In this document: piece by piece, positions 1 through 5,131 of the stretch
How the letters are laid out: each line of letters starts with the position of its first letter
Position numbering within the stretch: position 1 is the stretch's first letter
Assembly (NCBI GenBank): GCA_000434115.1
Contig: FR893969.1
Span: 1-5,274 of the forward strand
Direction: 5' to 3'
DNA: 5,274 bases
Origin: Roseburia sp. CAG:309
GTDB taxonomy: Bacteria; Bacillota; Clostridia; Lachnospirales; Lachnospiraceae
Notes under the pieces: generated by a model
What the model was told of the DNA's origin: nothing
The model's input: the letters and a program-made list of their open reading frames with translations, nothing else
Database searches by the model: none
Made by a program: the position numbers and the translations under genes

Positions 1-793
1 TTACTCTCTGGATATGAACAGGTTGGATGATTATGATTTCAATGGCCGTATATATGCAGACGCGTTTGAAATAAAACTTTCACAGTATACGTATACAGAA
101 ATCAATGATCCATCAAGGATGCATGCTTTTAAGCCGGACGTGACGGTGTATTATGAGGGCGAAAAGTTAGTATATGGACAAGATTACACTTATAGGTATG
201 AAGATAATTACACACAGGGAACTGCTTATGTAGATGTGACAGGAAAAGATTTCTTTGTAGGAACACAGAGAGTTTCATTCCAAATTTTGCCGGCAGAGGA
301 AGATCCGCCGTATCAGGAACCGTCCTGGTGGGGAAATGGCGGGAAGCCAACAAGTACGCCAGGTGCGACGAGTAAACCAAATACAACCGGGAAGCCAACA
401 GCAACAAAAAAACCAAGCACGACTGGTAAATCAAGTACAACCGGTAAAAAAAGGACCAGAACAGGAGTGGTTATAAAAAGCGGTACCGGAACAGCTGTGG
501 TAACACCTAAAAAGGTAAAAGGCATAAGAGTTTCAAACCTGAAAGGCAAAAAAGCTGTAGTATCGTGGTACAAACAGGAAGATATGTCAGGGTATCAGAT
601 ACAGTATGCACAAAATAAGAAATTTACCAAAGGTAAGAAAAAGCTGTCAGCTTCCAAATCTTCGGCTTTTTGTATCATAACTAGGTTGAAGAAAAAAACG
701 TATTATTTCCGTGTGAGGACCTACAAATATTCAGGTGGCAGCAGGAAATACGGAAAATGGAGTAAAGTAGTCAAAGTAAAAATAAAATTATAA
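1..793 (+). CDS. C-terminal part of a secreted/surface protein: Ig-like repeat, Thr/Pro/Lys linker, terminal FN3 domain (5' partial)
   Basis: The reading frame is open from the window edge (first full codon at base 2) to TAA at 791-793, giving 263 visible residues. The first ATG, at 14, has no ribosome binding site, so this is the tail of a longer gene. Counting from the Met at 14, residues about 40-92 form a Tyr/Gly-rich beta repeat (VTVYYEGEKL, YGQDYTY, VDVTGKDFFVGT, VSFQI) of the Ig-like type common in clostridial surface proteins. Residues about 95-150 are a Pro/Thr/Gly/Lys linker with TTGK repeats, and residues about 164-259 a fibronectin type III-like domain (VVSWYKQEDMSGYQIQYA, TYYFRVRTYKY, KYGKWSKV). 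The protein ends in Lys-rich FN3 sequence with no LPXTG motif or C-terminal membrane helix, so any cell-wall anchor must lie upstream. A role in adhesion or carbohydrate binding is inference; the catalytic or binding part is outside the window. No terminator separates it from the next gene. Confidence 0.82.
   Translation, partial: YSLDMNRLDDYDFNGRIYADAFEIKLSQYTYTEINDPSRMHAFKPDVTVYYEGEKLVYGQDYTYRYEDNYTQGTAYVDVTGKDFFVGTQRVSFQILPAEEDPPYQEPSWWGNGGKPTSTPGATSKPNTTGKPTATKKPSTTGKSSTTGKKRTRTGVVIKSGTGTAVVTPKKVKGIRVSNLKGKKAVVSWYKQEDMSGYQIQYAQNKKFTKGKKKLSASKSSAFCIITRLKKKTYYFRVRTYKYSGGSRKYGKWSKVVKVKIKL
380..451 (+). repeat. Low-complexity linker with TTGK repeats
   Basis: This stretch encodes imperfect repeats of (S/N)TTGK separated by Pro/Thr/Lys residues, three TTGK copies in about 24 codons. 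The DNA copies differ at synonymous positions (accgggaa, actggtaaa, accggtaaa), so this is an old degenerate repeat, not a recent exact duplication. It is probably a flexible, extended spacer holding the FN3 domain away from the Ig-like repeat. Such Thr/Pro-rich linkers can be glycosylated in some bacteria, but nothing here shows that. Confidence 0.6.
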
Positions 794-820
794 AACAAAT
801 AAAAAGAAAGGATGTAACCG

Positions 821-1999
821 ATGAAAGAATTAGAATTAAAGTATGGGTGTAACCCAAATCAGAAACCATCCCGTATTTACATGGAGAATGGTGAACTGCC
901 GATCAAAGTATTAAACGGAAAACCGGGATATATCAACTTCCTGGATGCCTTTAATGGCTGGCAGTTAGTAAAAGAATTGAAGAAGGCGACCGGACTTCCG
1001 GCAGCAACTTCTTTCAAACACGTATCTCCGGCAGGTGCTGCGGTAGGACTTCCACTGAGTGAAGTAGAGTCAAAGATTTACTGGGTGGATGATCTTGGAG
1101 AATTGTCTCCACTTGCCAGTGCTTATGCACGTGCCAGAGGTGCAGACCGTATGTCTTCTTATGGAGACTTTATTGCACTGTCTGATGTATGTGATGTATC
1201 TGCTGCAAAACTGATCAAGAGAGAATTTTCTGATGGAATCATTGCGCCGGGTTATGAACCGGAAGCATTGGAATTGTTGAAGGAAAAGAAAAAAGGAAGT
1301 TATGCGATCATCGAAATTGATCCAAATTATGAGCCGGCTCCGATCGAGCACAAAGAAGTTTATGGTGTGACTTTCGAGCAGGGACGCAATGAATTGAACA
1401 TTGACAAAGATTTCTTCAATAACATTGTGACAGAAAACAAAGAACTTCCGGATTCTGCAAAAATTGACATGGCGATTGCAATGATCACATTGAAATATAC
1501 GCAGTCAAATTCCGTATGTTTTGTAAAAGGCGGACAGGCAATTGGTATCGGTGCGGGACAGCAGTCACGTATTCATTGTACAAGACTTGCCGGAAGCAAA
1601 GCAGATAACTGGCTTCTCCGTCAGTCTCCACAGGTTTTGAATCTTCCATTCAAAGAAGGTTTAAAACGTGCAGAGCGCGACAACGCAATTGACAATTATA
1701 TCGGAGAAGATTATCTCGATGTCATAGGAGATGGCTGCTGGGAGAAATATTTTACAGAGAAACCTCCGGTATTTGAAAAAGCAGAGAAAGAAAAATGGCT
1801 GAAAGAATATGCAAAAGATGTTACACTTGGTTCGGATGCGTTCTTCCCATTTGATGATAACATCGAAAGAGCTTACCGCAGTGGAGTAAAATACATCGCA
1901 CAGCCGGGTGGCTCCATCCGCGATCAGGATTGTATCGATGCATGTAACCGTCACGGAATGGTTATGAGCTTCACAGGAATCCGTTTGTTCCACCACTAA
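821..1999 (+). CDS. purH: Monofunctional AICAR transformylase (phosphoribosylaminoimidazolecarboxamide formyltransferase)
   Basis: This cytoplasmic enzyme transfers a formyl group from 10-formyltetrahydrofolate to AICAR to give FAICAR, the penultimate step of de novo IMP synthesis. The 392 residues match the transformylase half of PurH/ATIC: an opening KYGCNPNQ motif (7-14), the catalytic pair Lys66-His67 in SFKHVSPAG (Lys266/His267 in human ATIC), TQSNSVCF with Asn230, the glycine-rich IGIGAGQQSRIHCTRLAG (241-258), DAFFPF (339-344), and the C-terminal RLFHH. The roughly 200-residue N-terminal IMP cyclohydrolase domain of ordinary PurH (about 510-590 residues) is absent. The start is clean, with GAAAGG at 806-811 and a 9-base spacer, and the gene upstream ends 27 bases before it, so no lost N-terminus is hidden here. 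Residues about 260-340 resemble the eukaryotic ATIC form more than E. coli PurH. A separate cyclohydrolase (archaeal PurO type is known from related clostridia) is expected elsewhere. No purine riboswitch fits in the short leader. A hairpin terminator follows. Confidence 0.93.
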   Translation: MKELELKYGCNPNQKPSRIYMENGELPIKVLNGKPGYINFLDAFNGWQLVKELKKATGLPAATSFKHVSPAGAAVGLPLSEVESKIYWVDDLGELSPLASAYARARGADRMSSYGDFIALSDVCDVSAAKLIKREFSDGIIAPGYEPEALELLKEKKKGSYAIIEIDPNYEPAPIEHKEVYGVTFEQGRNELNIDKDFFNNIVTENKELPDSAKIDMAIAMITLKYTQSNSVCFVKGGQAIGIGAGQQSRIHCTRLAGSKADNWLLRQSPQVLNLPFKEGLKRAERDNAIDNYIGEDYLDVIGDGCWEKYFTEKPPVFEKAEKEKWLKEYAKDVTLGSDAFFPFDDNIERAYRSGVKYIAQPGGSIRDQDCIDACNRHGMVMSFTGIRLFHH

Positions 2000-2014
2000 G
2001 GTTACATAATAATT

Positions 2015-2056
2015 CAGGGCTCCCCACTATGCATAAGTGAGAAGCCCTGTTTTTTT
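2015..2056 (+). terminator. Rho-independent terminator after purH, possibly bidirectional
   Basis: The 14-base arms at 2015-2028 and 2036-2049 pair with two C/A mismatches around a 7-base ATGCATA loop, with an unbroken CAGGGCT/AGCCCTG base. Seven T follow at 2050-2056, a standard intrinsic terminator for the plus-strand gene ending at 1999. The minus-strand operon ends at 2055, inside the T tract, so the same hairpin lies immediately after its stop codon. In that direction the sequence after the stem is AATTATTATG, a weaker U tract, so termination from the minus strand is plausible but less certain. Confidence 0.9.
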
Positions 2057-2261
2057 ATCGAAAGAGTACGCAGTTTCCGCTTTCACGATAATAACGGATG
2101 CGTTTTTCCAAAGCTGCGCGTTCACATCCGAGTTTTTTGCTCAGACAATCCAAACAGAGAAATTCGGAAGCAGTGCGATTTACTAATTTCATGTAGATTG
2201 CTTTTTCATCGCTTGTCAAACGGGCATTGCAAGTTATACAGGCTTTGTAAAATTTTTCCAT
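2055..2261 (-). CDS. Small Cys-rich, probably zinc-binding protein, translationally coupled to the alpha-galactosidase
   Basis: This 68-residue protein has six cysteines: Cys8-x2-Cys11, Cys36-x2-Cys39, Cys46 and Cys64. The two CxxC pairs, about 25 residues apart, look like a zinc ribbon or treble-clef knuckle. The middle (residues 17-34) is probably helical, and the C-terminal part (LEKRIRYYRESG) is basic and helical before a hydrophobic end. No signal peptide or membrane segment is seen. The ATG at 2261 overlaps the TAA of the galactosidase (TAATG), and AAAGGTGG lies 10 bases upstream, supporting this start over an in-frame ATG 12 codons earlier that lies inside the galactosidase gene. The layout suggests translational coupling as the last gene of the araC-GH27 operon. 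I recall similar short Cys-rich hypothetical proteins ending in a G-C-x-LF-like motif in clostridia but cannot name the family. Function is unknown; nucleic-acid or protein binding is only a guess. Confidence 0.78.
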   Translation of the reverse strand: MEKFYKACITCNARLTSDEKAIYMKLVNRTASEFLCLDCLSKKLGCERAALEKRIRYYRESGNCVLFR

Positions 2262-3424
2262 TAAATAGTTACCACCTTTGCTCTTACAACGACACAATCA
2301 CACGATGGAACCGTGATCGCAAACCGTTCTTTATAAGTTCCGATGTCTTTATGAGCAAAGCAGTCATAGAGAGAAAGTGCGACACCGGAAGCATAAGAAA
2401 TACCGATGTCCCAAAACTGCAAAGTCAGTTCCCTGGCGGTGTCTGACAGATTAAATAGACCGATTGCAATATCTCCGTCTGCCAAAACTTTTACCAATAC
2501 AAACGCATCATTTTCATGGAACCACTGCGGCTCCACTTTTACACGGTAGGCACCGCGGGCTTCCGGATCCTGGTTGATCGCCAGAAGATCTTTATTTTGC
2601 AGAAGATTCTTTGTAAAATCATCGGCTTTGCGGATATCGCAGCCAATCATAAGCGGCGACCCCATCATACACCATAAAGCAAAGTGCGTTTTATACTGGG
2701 TATCCGTGCATCCACCGATACTTCCGATAAAGTCATCATTACTTCCACCATGCATGCCTGCGACAAGCATATCCATATCATTGTGACAATAATTTCCGGT
2801 AAAGGCCTCCTTGTCTATCTGCGAAAGTGCAATTTTACAGATGGATTCCCAATTATCCTGAATATCCGGAGTAGAGCGGTACGAGTGCGCACCGGATTCA
2901 CGGATCCAATGGTGGACATCGTCTTCTCCCCAGTTGCAGGCGGAAAAAAGGATGTCACGACCGCAGTTTTTCAAGGCAAGACTCATACGTTTGTATAAAA
3001 GTTCGCCGGACATTTGGCGCGGTTTAAAACAATAATCGTATTTCAGATAATCGACGTCCCAGCCGGCAAATGTGGCAGCATCCTGAAATTCATGTTCAAA
3101 ACTTCCGGGATAACCGGCGCAAGTGTGTGTTCCGGCGCAGGAATACATACCAAATTTTAATCCTTTTGCGTGGATATAATCGGCGACAGCTTTCATGCCA
3201 TTTGGAAATTTTTTCGGATCGGCGACAAGATTTCCATCTTTATCGCGTTCGCGAAGGCTCCAGCAGTCATCAATGACAATATATTCATAGCCGGCATCTA
3301 TGTATCCTTTTTCGACAAAACAGTCGGCAATTTCTTTGATCAATGTCTCATTGATATCCCACGTAAATGTGTTCCATGAATTCCAGCCAAGAGCCGGTAA
3401 ATATCCTAATGTGTGATTGTTCAT
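2261..3424 (-). CDS. GH27 alpha-galactosidase, cytoplasmic
   Basis: This 387-residue retaining glycosidase should remove terminal alpha-galactose from melibiose/raffinose-type sugars. It shows the GH27 order: GWNSWN (13-18), IDDCW (51-55), GLKFGMYSCAGTHTCAGYPGS (about 88-108), YLKYDYC with the likely nucleophile Asp130, CNWGEDD (163-169) in the substrate loop, RSTPDI with the likely acid/base Asp187, and NDMDML (215-220). A C-terminal beta-sandwich domain begins near residue 290. Length fits bacterial, plant and yeast GH27 enzymes. There is no signal peptide, so it acts on imported sugar. The ATG at 3424 is chosen because AAGGAGG sits 5 bases upstream; the frame stays open 38 codons further only as a shadow inside araC. 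The CNWG loop resembles alpha-galactosidases such as yeast Mel1; beta-L-arabinopyranosidase or alpha-N-acetylgalactosaminidase activity is less likely. It sits 10 bases after the regulator and overlaps the next gene by one base. No transporter is present. Confidence 0.93.
   Translation of the reverse strand: MNNHTLGYLPALGWNSWNTFTWDINETLIKEIADCFVEKGYIDAGYEYIVIDDCWSLRERDKDGNLVADPKKFPNGMKAVADYIHAKGLKFGMYSCAGTHTCAGYPGSFEHEFQDAATFAGWDVDYLKYDYCFKPRQMSGELLYKRMSLALKNCGRDILFSACNWGEDDVHHWIRESGAHSYRSTPDIQDNWESICKIALSQIDKEAFTGNYCHNDMDMLVAGMHGGSNDDFIGSIGGCTDTQYKTHFALWCMMGSPLMIGCDIRKADDFTKNLLQNKDLLAINQDPEARGAYRVKVEPQWFHENDAFVLVKVLADGDIAIGLFNLSDTARELTLQFWDIGISYASGVALSLYDCFAHKDIGTYKERFAITVPSCDCVVVRAKVVTI
2272..2279 (-). 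promoter_or_regulatory. Ribosome binding site inside the end of the alpha-galactosidase gene
   Basis: Read on the minus strand this is AAAGGTGG, one mismatch from AAAGGAGG, 10 bases before the ATG at 2261. It lies within codons of the galactosidase C-terminus (Ala-Lys-Val-Val). It fixes the start of the small Cys-rich protein and implies that translation of the two genes is linked. Confidence 0.75.
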
Positions 3425-3429
3425 AAGAA

Positions 3430-3436
3430 CCTCCTT
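3430..3436 (-). promoter_or_regulatory. Ribosome binding site that sets the alpha-galactosidase start
   Basis: A perfect AAGGAGG on the minus strand lies 5 bases before the ATG at 3424. Its first two A overlap the TAA stop of the AraC gene (3435-3437), so ribosomes ending on araC stop on top of this site. It rules out the longer 425-residue reading that begins inside araC. Confidence 0.88.
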
Positions 3437-4262
3437 ATAAGTTTTTTTTGCGGTATTCACTCGGCGAAAGACCGGTTTCTCTTTTGAAAAATTTGGAGAA
3501 TGAAAAAGGGTCATTATAGCCGACAGAATAGGCAACATTTTGTACAGAAATAGAACTGTCTTTGAGCAATTCTTTTGCTTTATTCATGCGGAAAGACAAG
3601 AGGTATTCCTGGGGTGTCATATCGGTTGCATTTTTAAATAATTTACTAAGATAAGAGCGGTCTAACCCACAATGTTTCGCTATTTCACTAATACGAATAG
3701 GCTCGCTGTATTTTTGTGAAATATACTGAATTACTTTACGAAGGTATTTTAATGAGTTGTCTATTTCAAACGATGTTGACTGTTTTGGTGTATCTTCCAT
3801 CATATATTCAAATAGAAGATAAAATTGTGACATACAGTACAAAGGTTTGTCGGAGTTTGTCAAAATATTATTGAGGCACATGCCGATATTTAATCCATTG
3901 GTGACCGGAGTAAATACAGGAGTTTCCTGTGTTACCCCACATTTTGTCAGCAATTCCTCCACTTTATTTCCCTGAAACTGAATCCAGATATAATTCCATG
4001 GTGTTTTGGCATCTGCTTCATAGTAGCCAAGTGTGCCCGCCGGAATGATAAATGCCTGTTCCGCTGTTACAGGGTATTTCTGATCGTTCATATAGAGTAT
4101 TCCACTACCCTCATAAATGTAATGAAGTATATATAAATCACGTATAATGGGGCCGTAACCATAAGAAGGGTCGCATTTCTGGCAGCCGACTTCATAGAGA
4201 CGCAGATCCTCATAAGAGTCAAAATTGAAAAAGTAAATCTCGTCATAAGTTCGGACAGCCAT
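3435..4262 (-). CDS. AraC-family transcriptional regulator of the alpha-galactoside operon (MsmR/RafR-like layout)
   Basis: This 275-residue DNA-binding regulator has two parts. Residues about 20-115 form an AraC-type cupin sensor domain (CQKCDPSYGYGP, then HYIYEGSGILYMNDQKYPV and AFIIPAG, ending WNYIWIQFQG), the pattern of clostridial sugar regulators such as MsmR. Residues about 172-275 form the double helix-turn-helix: first recognition region LDRSYLSKLFKN (200-211), then the second motif SVQNVAYSVGYNDPFSFSKFFKRETGLSPSEYR (239-271), with the conserved VGYxDxxxFSKxFKRxTGxSPxxYR signature. The start at 4262 has AAGGAGGG 6 bases upstream. An upstream in-frame ATG at 4316 lies between the predicted -35 and -10 boxes and cannot be on the transcript. 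The gene leads its operon, 10 bases before the galactosidase, so it is probably autoregulated and responds to the enzyme's substrate. The exact inducer is inference. Confidence 0.93.
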   Translation of the reverse strand: MAVRTYDEIYFFNFDSYEDLRLYEVGCQKCDPSYGYGPIIRDLYILHYIYEGSGILYMNDQKYPVTAEQAFIIPAGTLGYYEADAKTPWNYIWIQFQGNKVEELLTKCGVTQETPVFTPVTNGLNIGMCLNNILTNSDKPLYCMSQFYLLFEYMMEDTPKQSTSFEIDNSLKYLRKVIQYISQKYSEPIRISEIAKHCGLDRSYLSKLFKNATDMTPQEYLLSFRMNKAKELLKDSSISVQNVAYSVGYNDPFSFSKFFKRETGLSPSEYRKKNL

Positions 4263-4268
4263 TGTAAT

Positions 4269-4276
4269 CCCTCCTT
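4269..4276 (-). promoter_or_regulatory. Ribosome binding site that sets the AraC start
   Basis: AAGGAGGG on the minus strand, 6 bases before the ATG at 4262, is a near-perfect anti-16S match. It selects the 275-residue form over the 293-residue reading from 4316. Confidence 0.85.
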
Positions 4277-4296
4277 GTAATGTCAATGCTGCATTA

Positions 4297-4326
4297 AGTG
4301 TATCATTGCACATCACTTTGTGTCAA
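4297..4326 (-). promoter_or_regulatory. Predicted sigma-A promoter of the araC-GH27 operon
   Basis: On the minus strand there is a perfect -35 TTGACA at 4321-4326, then an 18-base spacer, then TACACT at 4297-4302, which keeps the three most conserved -10 bases (T, A, final T). Transcription would start near 4290, giving a leader of about 28 bases before the ATG at 4262. The -35 overlaps the left arm of the palindrome at 4325-4345 by two bases. The weak -10 next to a consensus -35 suits activation or tight control by a regulator such as the AraC protein. Confidence 0.62.
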
Positions 4327-4345
4327 GTACCTAAAATAGGTACTT
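4325..4345. promoter_or_regulatory. Perfect palindrome between the divergent promoters, candidate operator
   Basis: The arms AAGTACCTA (4325-4333) and TAGGTACTT (4337-4345) are exact reverse complements around a 3-base AAA centre. The first two bases overlap the minus-strand -35 and the last two overlap the predicted plus-strand -35 (TTCCCA, 4344-4349). This is classic placement for a dimeric regulator controlling both directions. No T run follows on either strand, so it is not a terminator. AraC and LytTR proteins usually bind direct repeats, so the binder may be a different, unlinked repressor; which one is unknown. Confidence 0.65.
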
Positions 4346-4372
4346 CCCAAGGAATGAAAAACGTTGTATAAT
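4344..4372 (+). promoter_or_regulatory. Predicted sigma-A promoter of the LytTR regulator operon
   Basis: TTCCCA (4344-4349, four of six -35 bases) is followed after exactly 17 bases by a perfect TATAAT (4367-4372). A second perfect TATAAT lies at 4378-4383 but has a poorer -35 partner (TGAAAA, 4355-4360). Transcription from the first would start near 4379, leaving a leader of about 39 bases before the ATG at 4418. Confidence 0.6.
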
Positions 4373-4388
4373 ATAACTATAATGTAAA

Positions 4389-4404
4389 TTTTATACTTTT
4401 ATAC
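4389..4404 (+). repeat. Tandem 8-base direct repeat in the LytTR gene leader
   Basis: TTTTATAC occurs twice back to back (4389-4396 and 4397-4404), ending at the GAGG ribosome binding site. It lies downstream of the predicted transcription start. It may be chance in AT-rich DNA, or a protein site or slippage-prone spacer. Confidence 0.5.
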
Positions 4405-4408
4405 GAGG
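4405..4408 (+). promoter_or_regulatory. Ribosome binding site that sets the LytTR regulator start
   Basis: GAGG lies 9 bases before the ATG at 4418. An in-frame ATG at 4409 directly abuts it, leaving no spacer, so 4418 is the likely start and gives the usual receiver-domain opening MKIAICDDD. Confidence 0.72.
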
Positions 4409-4417
4409 ATGATGCAT

Positions 4418-5131
4418 ATGAAAATTGCAATATGTGATGACGATTACGGCATTTGTAAAGAATTGGAAAGCATTTTGCAAATGGTTCTTCAGGAACCCAA
4501 TGCGATATGTTTGTATAATGAGGGCGAGGGACTGCTAAAAGATTTTTCCAACGGGTATGTATTTGATATCATTTATCTGGATATTGAGCTGCCCGGACTA
4601 AATGGAATGGAAGTTGGTCAAGTATTGCGCGAACAAGTAGAAAAACAAAATCTGGATCTTATATTTATATCACAAAAGAGCAGTTATTGTGAGCAGCTTT
4701 TTGATCTGGAGCCGAGAAGATTTTACCGCAAACCATTTGACCGGGAAAAAATTATAAAAGATTTAAAAATATTGCTCAAAGAGCATACCGCGCACAGACA
4801 GAGTATATGGTATGAAGAAGATGGTCGGGAATACCGCTTATTTTTGCAGGATGTTTTATATATGGAAGCAGAAAGCAAAAAAATAACGGTATATGATAAA
4901 AATGGGAACAAAATTGTCTTAAAGAAGACATTAAATGAGTGGGAGGAGGCATTTAGAAAAGAACATTTTGTTCGCTGCCACAGGTCATTTCTAGTCAACT
5001 TAAATTACGTAAAAGCATATTCAAGAAAAGAGTTTGAAATGATCAATGGTGCAAAGGTACCGATTGGACGTAAATATGAAAAAGCGACAAGAGAAATCTG
5101 GAACCTGCATAAAATGGAGGAAGAAGAATGA
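4418..5131 (+). CDS. LytTR-family response regulator (AgrA/LytR type)
   Basis: This 237-residue cytoplasmic two-component regulator has two domains. Residues 1-122 are a receiver domain with the acidic pair Asp8/Asp9 after MKIAIC, phospho-acceptor Asp55 in YLDIELPGLNGMEV, Ser85 after a hydrophobic strand (LIFIS), and Lys105 in RKPF. Residues about 138-235 are a LytTR DNA-binding domain with the typical DVLYMEAESKKITVY strand, the FVRCHRSFLVNLNYV core (184-198) and IGRKY (216-220). All phosphorylation residues are present, so it should be active. The next gene starts inside its stop codon (ATGA), fitting co-translation with a sensor kinase. Targets of this family often include their own operon, exporters or peptide-signalling genes; the targets here are unknown. 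It is divergent from the sugar operon and shares its regulatory spacer of about 155 bases. Confidence 0.94.
   Translation: MKIAICDDDYGICKELESILQMVLQEPNAICLYNEGEGLLKDFSNGYVFDIIYLDIELPGLNGMEVGQVLREQVEKQNLDLIFISQKSSYCEQLFDLEPRRFYRKPFDREKIIKDLKILLKEHTAHRQSIWYEEDGREYRLFLQDVLYMEAESKKITVYDKNGNKIVLKKTLNEWEEAFRKEHFVRCHRSFLVNLNYVKAYSRKEFEMINGAKVPIGRKYEKATREIWNLHKMEEEE

Noticed and set aside
129..573. Two overlapping minus-strand open frames opposite the surface-protein gene
   Set aside because: They are shadows of the Thr/Pro/Lys-rich coding strand, with low-complexity hydrophobic translations and no ribosome binding sites.
768..794. Promoter for purH within the end of the surface-protein gene
   Set aside because: TAGTCA and TATAAA are separated by only 15 bases in AT-rich DNA; too weak to annotate.
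1..820. Remnant of an IMP cyclohydrolase domain upstream of purH
   Set aside because: The upstream sequence is a continuous FN3/Ig-like coding region in frame, with no cyclohydrolase motifs, so purH is not a frameshifted bifunctional gene.
1070..1996. Minus-strand open frames opposite purH
   Set aside because: purH is a clear conserved enzyme over its full length; these translations resemble nothing and have no start signals.
2198..3379. Plus-strand open frames opposite the galactosidase
   Set aside because: They are antisense shadows of a conserved GH27 gene, short and mutually overlapping, without ribosome binding sites.
3425..3538. 38-codon N-terminal extension of the alpha-galactosidase (425-residue reading)
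   Set aside because: It lies inside the araC gene in another frame, has no ribosome binding site, and GH27 similarity begins at about the Met at 3424, which has a perfect AAGGAGG upstream.
4263..4316. 18-codon N-terminal extension of the AraC protein
   Set aside because: Its ATG lies between the predicted -35 and -10 boxes, and a near-perfect ribosome binding site serves the ATG at 4262.
4281..4326. TGTCAA repeated 40 bases apart (4281-4286 and 4321-4326) as AraC half-sites
   Set aside because: Only six bases match, and the second copy is simply the -35 box; there is too little to claim a binding site.
4325..4345. Palindrome as an intrinsic terminator
   Set aside because: No T run follows the stem on either strand, and the loop would be only three bases between two divergent promoters.
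4723..4998. Minus-strand open frame inside the LytTR gene
   Set aside because: It is antisense to conserved receiver and LytTR motifs and has no start signal.
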